A stretch of DNA of 42,315 nucleotides from JANSWP01 sp041941305 (GTDB taxonomy: Bacteria; Bacteroidota; Bacteroidia; Chitinophagales; Saprospiraceae): NCBI GenBank assembly GCA_041941305.1, contig JBGTQJ010000072.1, forward strand, positions 1 to 42,315. Direction: 5' to 3'. How positions within the stretch are numbered: position 1 is the first letter of the stretch; each line of letters starts with the position of its first letter. Under the pieces are notes generated by a model that was given only the letters and a program-made list of their open reading frames with translations, ran no database searches and was not told the origin of the DNA. The position numbers and the translations under genes were made by a program. Positions 1-7,681 of the stretch are shown here, one piece after another.

Positions 1-287
1 ACCCCCCCCCCCCAACCCCGCAACAAAAATACATTACATAGTGAGTTGAAATTCAATGATTTAAGATAATATCTGAAAATTCGAGATGATTCATGTTTTC
101 GTAAGTTAGTAATTTTATAAATACTCGTGGTACTAACTTGTGGTAAGCCGACAATTTCTTCCTGGTTATTTTCAAAATTGAACCCTAAAATGTAAGTACT
201 TTGGTTCAAAATGAGGATTTTGGCACTGGAATCCGGTTTGATAAAAGAAAAGCTGACAAACTATTTTTCATCAGAATTTAAATTATT
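1..287. other. Gene-free leader with poly-C tract
   Basis: No convincing coding region is visible. It opens with a run of 12 C at 2-13 followed by AACCCC, which is odd in AT-rich surroundings and may be a slippage tract or assembly-edge artefact. A 9-bp perfect inverted repeat (aagttagta at 103-111, tactaactt at 131-139) could form a weak hairpin. The remainder is AT-rich and unremarkable up to the promoter-like sequence before the amidase gene. Confidence 0.5.
237..269 (+). promoter_or_regulatory. Possible Bacteroidota-type promoter of the amidase gene
   Basis: TTTG at 237-240 and TATTTTTC at 262-269 resemble the Bacteroidota sigma-70 pattern (TTTG, about 19-21 nt, TAnnTTTG), with one mismatch in the -7 element and a 21-nt spacer. 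It sits 18 nt before the ATG at 288. Motif match only. Confidence 0.3.
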
Positions 288-2390
288 ATGAAAATGATCC
301 GTTCTGCCTTTTTCATGTTGGTTCTGTTCAAATGGATTGGGCTTCATCAAGTTTTCAAATTTCTTTGGTTGGCACTTTTCTTTTCTTGCCTTTGGGTGGT
401 AGAACTATCAGCTCAAAATAGGCCAAAAGCCGATTCTACTTATTTGGATTTTAGTGAACTGCCTTCCTATGATTTCTGTGATGGCATGGAATCTTCAGAA
501 AAGGGGCTTCACCTGGTGCAAGGCTGGGGAAAAGGAAAAATTGTTTTCCCGGAAATGGAAATCCCTATTAAACGTGTTAAACCATTTTTATCCTTTAGTC
601 TGGTATGGTATCTATTAGAGTTAAATCAACAAGATCCTCAATTTCATATTCGACATAAGCAAAACGGGGAAACCTGGTCTGACTGGGAAGTCATTACCTG
701 GGAAACACATGGCAATCGCAATAGCCTAAGAAGAGTTGGAAGTCCCCTTTCATTGGATAAAGACACGGATTTGATTCAGTTGTCTATAGAAATGGAAGCA
801 AATTCAGGGACCATTCTGAGGGGACTAAGCTTGCACTTTTATAGTCCTGGAATTAGCACAGGTTCTACTCCAACTTATAATGATGGGGATACTGAATCTT
901 CCTGCCCTTGCCCACAACCCGCTTCTCTTAGCAGAAATGAGTGGTGCCCCGGCAATGATTGCCCCTCTAACCCTAGCCCAGTGTATACTACAGCTACTCA
1001 TTTGATTGTTCATCATTCTGGTACCTCTAACAATAGCAATGATTGGGCGGCAGTAGTAAGGAGTATTTGGAATTACCATGTGAATGTTCAGGGCTGGGCT
1101 GACATTGGATACAACTGGCTTATTGATCCCAATGGGGTGGTATATGAAGGTCGTGGTGATGGTATCCGTGGTGCTCATTTTTGTAGTACCAATTCCAAAA
1201 CAATGGGTATGTGTGTGCTAGGTCATTTTAATGACCAGCAACCCAGCAATCCTGCCTACAATAAATTGGTAGATTGGTTGGGTTGGGAGTGCTGTGATAA
1301 AAACCTTGATCCATATGCAGTAGCATTTCATACTTCTTCGGGGTTAAACCTATTTCGAATTTCTGGTCATAAAGATGGTTGTAGTACCGACTGTCCTGGC
1401 AATTCTTTTTATCCCACATTTGGTAGTCTGCGAAATGATGTAGATGATTATATCAATGGATGTGGTACGGCAGGCAATGTCCCTGATATCTATGCCCTGA
1501 ATTTGTGGACAGAGCCTGGCAACCCACAAACAGGTCAGGAGGTAGATCTTTTTGTTGAAATCACCAATGGAGGAGATGGGCTTGCCAATGACATCTTTTT
1601 AACTTATCAAGTAGACAATGTCTTTGTAGATAATGATACCCACAGCAGTTTGAATCCTGGTGAAACCAGCATAAAGCAGGTAACCAATTATGTGTTTTCC
1701 GATCCAGGGAATTACGATTATTGCGTTGTTATAGATTCAGTAGCAGGAGAAACGAATGTGGGAAATAATATCAGTTGTATCACAATTGAAGTTGGAGGAG
1801 GAGGAAGTCCGGATATAGCCATTGAAAGCATGGATACCAATCCGCAGGAAGTTATAGTTGGTGAACCGACAGATGTTGAAGTATATCTGGTCAATAATGG
1901 GAATGATGTAGCTGAAGATATTTACTTACGCTACTTTTTAAATGGACAATATCTGGATGATGACAGCCACAGTAGCCTTGACCCTGGTGAAACTAAAAAG
2001 GAGGAAAAATCCAACTACGTATTTACCCAAACTGGAACTTATGAAATCTGTGTAGAAATTGATCCTGTAAATGGAGAAATCGATACAACCAATAATCAGG
2101 AATGTATAGTATTAGAAGTGGACAATGTCTCGAGTACAATCCATGCGAGCTTCCCCGATGGTGTTCAACTTTTCCCAAATCCTAACAATGGGATTGTCCA
2201 AATAAACCATCCATTACATGAGTTGGAATCTGTTCGTATTTTTCGATTGGATGGGCAAATCGTTTTTCAGAATTCCAGTTTATTTCGAAATCACACCTTG
2301 CTGAATTTAAGCAATTTATCGAAAGGTGCCTATCTCGTCCAAATTCAAATCGACTCTGAAATCTATATCGAAAAGCTGATAATTCAATAG
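288..2390 (+). CDS. Secreted N-acetylmuramoyl-L-alanine amidase (PGRP fold) with CARDB repeats and T9SS sorting domain
   Basis: Predicted extracellular enzyme cutting the lactyl-amide bond between N-acetylmuramic acid and L-Ala in peptidoglycan. An N-terminal hydrophobic segment ends near LSAQ (about residue 42); it is long for a signal peptide, so a start at an internal Met (3 or 10) is possible. The peptidoglycan-recognition/amidase_2 domain spans about residues 230-385. The expected zinc ligands are visible: His in LIVHHSG, His in ISGHKDG and Cys in DCPG, with a Tyr in IGYNWLID. Two related CARDB-like beta-sandwich repeats follow (about 398-503 and 507-611, both with an HSSLxPGET motif). 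The last ~80 residues are a type A T9SS tail (LFPNPNNG, then a hydrophobic end IEKLIIQ). Secretion through T9SS suggests action on other cells' walls or on free peptidoglycan; that target is inference. It stands alone with no obvious operon partner. Confidence 0.92.
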   Translation: MKMIRSAFFMLVLFKWIGLHQVFKFLWLALFFSCLWVVELSAQNRPKADSTYLDFSELPSYDFCDGMESSEKGLHLVQGWGKGKIVFPEMEIPIKRVKPFLSFSLVWYLLELNQQDPQFHIRHKQNGETWSDWEVITWETHGNRNSLRRVGSPLSLDKDTDLIQLSIEMEANSGTILRGLSLHFYSPGISTGSTPTYNDGDTESSCPCPQPASLSRNEWCPGNDCPSNPSPVYTTATHLIVHHSGTSNNSNDWAAVVRSIWNYHVNVQGWADIGYNWLIDPNGVVYEGRGDGIRGAHFCSTNSKTMGMCVLGHFNDQQPSNPAYNKLVDWLGWECCDKNLDPYAVAFHTSSGLNLFRISGHKDGCSTDCPGNSFYPTFGSLRNDVDDYINGCGTAGNVPDIYALNLWTEPGNPQTGQEVDLFVEITNGGDGLANDIFLTYQVDNVFVDNDTHSSLNPGETSIKQVTNYVFSDPGNYDYCVVIDSVAGETNVGNNISCITIEVGGGGSPDIAIESMDTNPQEVIVGEPTDVEVYLVNNGNDVAEDIYLRYFLNGQYLDDDSHSSLDPGETKKEEKSNYVFTQTGTYEICVEIDPVNGEIDTTNNQECIVLEVDNVSSTIHASFPDGVQLFPNPNNGIVQINHPLHELESVRIFRLDGQIVFQNSSLFRNHTLLNLSNLSKGAYLVQIQIDSEIYIEKLIIQ

Positions 2391-2462
2391 CAAGAAAAAA
2401 ATAAGGTGAGAATATTCAATAATGCATTCTTTGCTATGTTGAATCTGAAATTGCAGCATTTC

Positions 2463-2960
2463 TTAGACCCGCTCCCACTCCACATCAATAGCTTCCTCCG
2501 CAAAGTCGTATAAAGCATGCATTTCATCATGCCCCAGTTTTTGACCGGCTTTGGCTGTAAAAAAAGCAAATAAGAAGAGGACTAGAAGTATAGGCAATAC
2601 CCAGAGAATTCTTCCAGGCAAACCCAGGTTGAGTTGCGAAAATCCCACTATCATGACAATGACACTGATGAAACCCAAAAAGGAATAAAAAAACACATAC
2701 ATGAACCAGACGGAAGGACGAGGTCCCAGAATACCTTTTATGAGCGAAGAGGATTCCAGTTCCTCAATTTCCAAATGCAATTCAGGAGACCAGTAATGCC
2801 GGTCCTTCACCGGGATTTTCAAAAAAATATGGTGATCCATGACATAGCCAATAATAGAGGCATTTTCATCCTCCAGAGCAGATTTGATGCGAGTGGTAAT
2901 TTCAGAAATTGGTAAGCGAGTCTTGCGGCTAAATCGAGGGCGAATTTTAAAGTTGGCCAT
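2463..2960 (-). CDS. Conserved hypothetical protein with two transmembrane segments
   Basis: 165-residue protein starting with ATG (MANFKIRPRF). The N-terminal ~85 residues are soluble and contain HHIFLKIP, HYWSPELHLEIEE and a GPRPSVW motif. Two strongly hydrophobic segments follow (about residues 88-110 and 118-138), then a short charged tail with EMHALYDFAEE. From memory, similar short proteins of unknown function with a YWSPEL...GPRPxVW pattern recur in Bacteroidota; no biochemical role is known to me. It is convergent with the amidase gene and separated from it by 72 nt. The gene looks intact; the function is unassigned. Confidence 0.75.
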   Translation of the reverse strand: MANFKIRPRFSRKTRLPISEITTRIKSALEDENASIIGYVMDHHIFLKIPVKDRHYWSPELHLEIEELESSSLIKGILGPRPSVWFMYVFFYSFLGFISVIVMIVGFSQLNLGLPGRILWVLPILLVLFLFAFFTAKAGQKLGHDEMHALYDFAEEAIDVEWERV

Positions 2961-3019
2961 CGGTTTAGATTATAGTGAACCTTGAAGGTAGGGATTATTG
3001 TTTTAGAATTAGAAACTGC

Positions 3020-3616
3020 TCACAATATTTTCCTGAATCCAAGCCACAATCCCATCGAATGATACTTCTCTTCAAAACCTATTGCACCCTCTAATCGGTT
3101 GGTGATATCGTATTGAAATTGTAAGCCGGTTCCAATAGCTAGATCAGAATTCAAATAATAGGCACTTTCCAGGCGAAGCAGTCCTTGTATATGATCTGTG
3201 GTACGATAGGGCAAATTGTCTAGGTTTTGCCAAACACCTTGTGTTTTGTCCTCATTGATAATTTGACCAGATTGCTGCGTCCAAACGCTGAAATTACCAC
3301 CAATAGATAATTGAAAATCGAGATTTCCGTTGATGCCTAATTTCAACCCTGCCGGAAGTGGGATAGATGCTGCGTGATAAGGGTTGAAACGTTTTACAGT
3401 TCCAACCACTGTCACTTCACCCTCTACTTCCCCGAAAACTTCCTGAATAGTACCATCAGGCAGTCGAATCACCTGAATCACCTGATTGTCAAACCATTGT
3501 GTATTGAAAATTTCGTAACTGTGGTTGACTTTATTCACTAAACGGTGATACTGCACACCACTTTGCAGAAAAAACCATTCATTCAAATCTTTCCGGATGG
3601 ATAATTCTGCGAACAA
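3020..3616 (-). pseudogene. Remnant of an outer-membrane beta-barrel protein (C-terminal part only)
   Basis: The 198-codon frame has alternating hydrophobic/polar strands typical of the C-terminal half of an outer-membrane barrel (LFAELSIRKDL, FFLQSGVQYHRL, HIQGLLRLESAYYL, LAIGTGLQFQYDI) and ends with SMGLWLGFRKIL. There is no signal peptide. The only start is a TTG at 3616, inside what looks like a beta strand, and an in-frame TGA lies six codons upstream of it (3632-3634). No plug or N-terminal strands can be found in the ~140 bp before the next gene, which starts at 3756 on the other strand. I read this as a truncated, probably dead gene; it could instead be the end of a gene split by a deletion. 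Confidence 0.6.
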
Positions 3617-3755
3617 GATGTCCAGGTTTTTTCAGTCAGATTCCGCTCTCGAATATAGAAATTTCCACCTTTGGTAATCAAAATTGATTTATTGATAATC
3701 AAGATTATTGTGCATTTTTGCGCCTCATTGAAAAGAATCAAAACACTTTCTAAGT

Positions 3756-4235
3756 ATGAAATATGTACTTTTTATCCCTATTCTAGGTTTATTGATGCTA
3801 TTTAGCTGTGCGGATCCTGATTTATCTCAAAAATTGGAAGAAGCGCAAGCCAGGCTCAATGAAGCGAAGACATCATTGGATGCAATGCAAGTAAAGCTGG
3901 ATAGTATCGACATTGCGGGCAAGGAAAAAAAATTGGTGCATTTGGTTTTTCTAAAACTAAAGGATAATCTCAGACCAACCGATTCTACCATGTTGTTTAA
4001 AATAGTTAGTCTTTTGGAAAATATTGATGGGGTACATGATTTTCAGGTTGGTGAATTTGCAGATTTGGGGGATCAAAGAGTGCTGTCTGATTATGGGATT
4101 ATCTTAAGCATGAGCTTCAAAACAAAAGCTTATTACAATTATTACCAGGGAGTAGAGGTCCATGAAAGAGTAAGAGAACAATTGAAAAGATTTTTGGCAG
4201 CTCCTCCAACGACCTATGATTATTGGACAGATTAG
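3756..4235 (+). CDS. Lipoprotein with a Dabb (stress-responsive alpha-beta barrel) domain
   Basis: 159 residues. A lipoprotein signal peptide (MKYVLFIPILGLLMLFSC) puts the acylated Cys at residue 18. A short heptad-like helix follows (about 22-52, LEEAQARLNEAKTSLDAMQ), probably a coiled-coil spacer. The remainder is a Dabb-type ferredoxin-like domain: VHLVFLKLKDN at the start, GVHDFQVGEFAD, DYGIILSMSFKTKAYYNYYQ, and a C-terminal H..V in VHERVREQLKRFL. Dabb domains are small dimeric barrels found in stress proteins and some oxygenase- or cyclase-like enzymes; no substrate can be read here. It is convergent with the following minus-strand gene and overlaps its end by 4 nt. Confidence 0.8.
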   Translation: MKYVLFIPILGLLMLFSCADPDLSQKLEEAQARLNEAKTSLDAMQVKLDSIDIAGKEKKLVHLVFLKLKDNLRPTDSTMLFKIVSLLENIDGVHDFQVGEFADLGDQRVLSDYGIILSMSFKTKAYYNYYQGVEVHERVREQLKRFLAAPPTTYDYWTD

Positions 4236-4591
4236 GGTATATACAATGGATGCTTTTTATAACGTTTCCATTCCGTTTTTATAAAAAGGAATCCACTCGG
4301 CTCTGCTTTAACCCAATACATTGCTTCGTCTTCAATTCTCTTTACTGTAACGACTTTATAGGAAATCCAGAAATCATTATATATTCCAAATATCTTGGTA
4401 TTAGACCAATTGAAAGTTCTCATTTTAAATGGTAGAGCTCCATCATAGGAACAAACATCTCTAATAAACAATATTTCGTACCCCCGCTTCTTTCCATCCA
4501 CAATTATTTTTTTCTCAACTCTCTTTGGTAATGAGACGATAAACCATACGGGAAATACAAAAACTGCAACAAACAGAAGCGTGCCAAGCAT
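4232..4591 (-). CDS. Small membrane-anchored hypothetical protein
   Basis: 119 residues with one N-terminal transmembrane segment (about 3-21, LGTLLFVAVFVFPVWFIV) followed by a basic, beta-rich soluble part (EKKIIVDGKKRGYEILFIRD, WISYKVVTVKR). The start lies 18 nt after the stop of the ABC exporter on the same strand, so the two are probably co-transcribed. I do not recognise a family. The frame is intact; a partner role with the exporter is suggested only by position. Confidence 0.55.
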   Translation of the reverse strand: MLGTLLFVAVFVFPVWFIVSLPKRVEKKIIVDGKKRGYEILFIRDVCSYDGALPFKMRTFNWSNTKIFGIYNDFWISYKVVTVKRIEDEAMYWVKAEPSGFLFIKTEWKRYKKHPLYIP

Positions 4592-4609
4592 GATAGGAAG
4601 TATTATGTT

Positions 4610-6412
4610 TTACGCCATATCAAACTGTCTTTGAATCTGGCTACCATAAAAACCACCAGGAATCTCCAATAATTCCTCATGATTGCCTTTTTCGCTGATC
4701 TTACCATTTTCCAGGACGTATATACAGTCTACATCGCGAATTGTAGTCAACCGATGAGCTATGATGATGGAAGTTCTTCCTACCATTAATTTATCCAGGG
4801 CATCCTGTACAACCATCTCTGAATCAGAATCCAGTGAAGAAGTTGCTTCATCCAGCAATAAAATGGAAGGGTTTTTCAAGATGGCTCTGGCAATGGCAAT
4901 TCTTTGTCGCTGTCCTCCGGAAAGTTTGATGCCGCGTTCACCAACGATCGTATCCAATCCCTCCGGAAAAGTTTGAATGAATTCCCAGGAATTGGATTGT
5001 TTGGCAGCTGCTATAACTTCTTCTTCTGTAGCATCTTCTCTACCATAGAGAATATTTTCCCTGATGGTACCCCCAAACAATATGACTTCCTGTGGAACAA
5101 TTGCCATATTATTTCTATAGTCCCGAAGATTGAAGTCATATATATTATTCCCGTCAATGGTAATGGTACCATCAGAAATCTTATAAAACCGAAGCAATAG
5201 CTGAATAATTGTTGATTTTCCAACTCCACTCGGACCTACAAGCGCCACTTTTTGCCCAGCTTTAATATTTAAATCAATGCCTTTCAAAACCGGAATGTCC
5301 TGTCGGGTGGGATATTCAAAATGAACATTTTCAAACTCGATATTCCCAACTATAGGTAATGGTTCTATTGGCTGGTTGTTTTCGATGTCTACTTCACTAC
5401 CTGTTTGCAGAATTTCTCTTACCCGTTCCGTAGCACCTAAAGCGCCCAGGATTTGAGGGTAAAAGTTCCCCAAACTAGCAATTGACCCCCCAATGATAAA
5501 TGTGTAAGTCACAAAAGAAACCAATTTTCCTGCTGACAATGAACCACTCTGAACCATCACCGCTCCCTGCCATATGATAAAAAATAATGCACCGAATAAT
5601 ATTGTGATGATAAATACGGCAAACAAGGCACGTCCCCCCGCGTATTTCATCGCGATACGCACCACTTCTGCAATGGAAATGTTATATCGCTTAATTTCGG
5701 ACAACTCATTTACAAAAGCCTTTACAACCTGAATCGCCTGAAGGGAATCTCCAAGCATGGCATTGGAATCTGCTAATTTGGCCTGCCGTTTTTTCGACAA
5801 TTTTCGAATATACCTGCCAAAGAATATAGCCGTTATTACCACCACTGGAATGGTAGCCAGCATAATGAGGGACAATCGAGGTGTTGTAATTGCCAAAAAC
5901 AAAATACCAACCACTAAAATGATGATTTGCCTCAAAAACTCGGCAAGTGTGATGGAAAAGGTATTGTATAACTGATCTACATCAGCAGTCAAGCGGCTTA
6001 TCAAATCCCCAATTTTATTTTCCTCAAAAAAAGTAATGGGCAGTGAGATCATTTTTTTGTATAAAGCTTTCCTGATATCTGCGATTCCCCGCTCGCTCAC
6101 ATTTGCAAACATAATGACCCTCGAATAGGAAATCACTCCCTGAATGGCTAACATGATTATCAAAGCCCAACCGATATCAGCAAGAGAAAAATCCATCGTT
6201 GCCTTCCCTTGTGCAATGTCAATCATTAAGCCTATTAAATAAGGAAAAACCATAAAGAACATACTAGACAAAAAGAGCAAAATCAAGCCAACAAAAAAGT
6301 GAAAATAATAAGGTCGTATATAGGATAAGGTAGAGATGGCTTCTCGCAAACTTTCGCGACTCAGTTTCTGTTTTTTTTCATTTTCAGCACTTCCTTTTCG
6401 TCTTCCTAACAT
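4610..6412 (-). CDS. ABC exporter, fused permease and ATPase (MsbA/LmrA-like half-transporter)
   Basis: 600 residues, the normal length for a half-size exporter that works as a homodimer in the inner membrane. Six transmembrane helices occupy about residues 30-310. The nucleotide-binding domain has Walker A GPSGVGKST (~393), Q-loop in MAIVPQEVILF, signature LSGGQRQR (~498), Walker B ILLLDEATSSLD (~518) and an H-loop His in IIIAHRL. All catalytic motifs are intact. Sequence style matches the MsbA/multidrug-lipid flippase group common in Bacteroidota; the cargo (lipid A precursor, lipid or drug) cannot be read from sequence. A TACTTTTG-type -7 element lies ~45 nt upstream. The 119-residue membrane protein follows after 18 nt. 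Confidence 0.93.
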   Translation of the reverse strand: MLGRRKGSAENEKKQKLSRESLREAISTLSYIRPYYFHFFVGLILLFLSSMFFMVFPYLIGLMIDIAQGKATMDFSLADIGWALIIMLAIQGVISYSRVIMFANVSERGIADIRKALYKKMISLPITFFEENKIGDLISRLTADVDQLYNTFSITLAEFLRQIIILVVGILFLAITTPRLSLIMLATIPVVVITAIFFGRYIRKLSKKRQAKLADSNAMLGDSLQAIQVVKAFVNELSEIKRYNISIAEVVRIAMKYAGGRALFAVFIITILFGALFFIIWQGAVMVQSGSLSAGKLVSFVTYTFIIGGSIASLGNFYPQILGALGATERVREILQTGSEVDIENNQPIEPLPIVGNIEFENVHFEYPTRQDIPVLKGIDLNIKAGQKVALVGPSGVGKSTIIQLLLRFYKISDGTITIDGNNIYDFNLRDYRNNMAIVPQEVILFGGTIRENILYGREDATEEEVIAAAKQSNSWEFIQTFPEGLDTIVGERGIKLSGGQRQRIAIARAILKNPSILLLDEATSSLDSDSEMVVQDALDKLMVGRTSIIIAHRLTTIRDVDCIYVLENGKISEKGNHEELLEIPGGFYGSQIQRQFDMA

Positions 6413-6455
6413 AGAATTATTACGATTTTATAGATAGCTTTTTGTTTTGAAAGTA

Positions 6456-6463
6456 CAAAAGTA
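6456..6463 (-). promoter_or_regulatory. -7 element of the ABC exporter promoter
   Basis: On the minus strand this reads TACTTTTG, a perfect match to the Bacteroidota -7 consensus TAnnTTTG, 43 nt before the exporter ATG. No clear TTTG -33 box is seen at the expected spacing, so this rests on the -7 match and position. Confidence 0.4.
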
Positions 6464-6538
6464 GGCTTATTCAAATCATAATAACAGTTTGATTTGTCCT
6501 TTGTTGGTAAAAAAGCAGTTCTGATTCGGAAGTCAAAT

Positions 6539-7519
6539 TTACTCGCTGAGGGCAAAAAAATGACTATTGACTCCCTTGACGCCAGGCTTTAAGGTAAACA
6601 CGCCGCCAGAAAGAGGCAAAGCTGTTAGCTCGTCTTCCGTCATATCCACCCTTGCGGAAGTGATGTACAATATATCCAGGTTTTCACCGCCGAAAGCACA
6701 GGAAGCAACATTGTGAGCAGGTACTTCTATTTTTGATAATAGTTCACCAGTATTGGGATTCCAGCGGCTCACGGCATTTCCATTCCACAATGCTATCCAA
6801 AGCATTCCTTCTTCGTCAATCGCCATTCCATCAGGGAAGCCCATCGATTCAGGCACTTCTATAACCACTCTTTGATTCGAAATATCTCCGGTACTTTTGT
6901 CATAATCAAAGGCTTTCACATTTTGATCAGGCGTATCGATATAATACATCGTTTTTTCATCCAATGACCATATGATGCCATTGGAGATGGTAATACTATC
7001 CAGCATTTTGGTGGTTTCTCCTTTTGACTCAATTCTATAAAGTCCCGCTACATCTTTCATTTGGTCAAGGTGCATGGAACCCACCCAAAACCTACCGGCA
7101 GGATCGCATTTGCCATCATTTAGTCGAATGCGCTCACTTTCATCTTCCGGGTCACTGATTAAAACTTGTTCTTCAGATTCCAAATCCAGTTCATATACAC
7201 CACTCTGTAAAGCAATAGCAGCACTACCAAGTGTAGTTGGTACTACTGTTCCAATACGTTGCCCCACATCAATTTTTCTTTGCTCCTTAGATGCTGGATG
7301 ATAGATATGTAATGCTTTTCCCTCAATATCAATCCACCAAAATTCTTGTGTTTTGTGATTCCAGATAGCACCTTCTCCCAATAGATTTTTGCAATCTATC
7401 AAAAGCTCTACTTTGGGTGTGCTGGAGCTTGTTTCAGAATTATTCATGTTTTTGTTATTTGGTTGTTGGCAGGTAATGCTGATAATTGAAATTAATAAAT
7501 AGAAGGATAGTCTTTTCAT
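6539..7519 (-). CDS. SMP-30/gluconolactonase/LRE family lipoprotein
   Basis: 326 residues. A lipoprotein signal peptide (MKRLSFYLLISIISITC) is followed by a low-complexity Asn/Ser linker and a six-bladed beta-propeller of the SMP-30/gluconolactonase type. Diagnostic pieces are LLGEGAIWN with the metal-binding Glu, FWWIDIEGKALHIYHP, an Asn in DSITISNGIIWS, and FPDGMAIDEEGMLWIALWNG near the metal-site Asp. Family members are metal-dependent lactonases that open sugar lactones such as gluconolactone. The lipid anchor suggests periplasmic or outer-membrane sugar lactone hydrolysis; the actual substrate is unknown. It starts upstream of a 21-bp-arm hairpin that separates it from the oxidoreductase gene. 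Confidence 0.88.
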   Translation of the reverse strand: MKRLSFYLLISIISITCQQPNNKNMNNSETSSSTPKVELLIDCKNLLGEGAIWNHKTQEFWWIDIEGKALHIYHPASKEQRKIDVGQRIGTVVPTTLGSAAIALQSGVYELDLESEEQVLISDPEDESERIRLNDGKCDPAGRFWVGSMHLDQMKDVAGLYRIESKGETTKMLDSITISNGIIWSLDEKTMYYIDTPDQNVKAFDYDKSTGDISNQRVVIEVPESMGFPDGMAIDEEGMLWIALWNGNAVSRWNPNTGELLSKIEVPAHNVASCAFGGENLDILYITSARVDMTEDELTALPLSGGVFTLKPGVKGVNSHFFALSE

Positions 7520-7594
7520 TTTATTCTTATTGGTTGTTCATTTTTTTTCTTCGAGTTTTTTTAGAAGTCAGACTTTGGATCGCACATTTTATGG

Positions 7595-7645
7595 GCTGTC
7601 AGAGGTCAGACTACCACGGTAGAAGATAGTCTGACCTCGGACAGC
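7595..7645. repeat. Long intergenic hairpin, REP-like; probable terminator
   Basis: Two ~21-nt arms (gctgtcagaggtcagactacc from 7595 and its near-complement ending at 7645) differ at only two positions and enclose a 9-nt loop. It lies between the stop of the minus-strand oxidoreductase gene and the next gene. The sequence just after the right arm (gaagcggtc) recurs in the hairpin at 26522-26585, pointing to a dispersed palindromic family rather than a simple terminator. Confidence 0.7.
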
Positions 7646-7681
7646 GAAGCGGTCTCAAATCTCACATCCCAAAACCATAAT

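Noticed and set aside
825..1178. 117-codon minus-strand frame inside the amidase gene
   Set aside because: Antisense to a well-supported PGRP domain; no family signature, no promoter.
4223..4435. 70-codon plus-strand frame after the Dabb lipoprotein
   Set aside because: It overlaps the small membrane gene on the other strand, which has a good TM segment and operon spacing with the ABC exporter.
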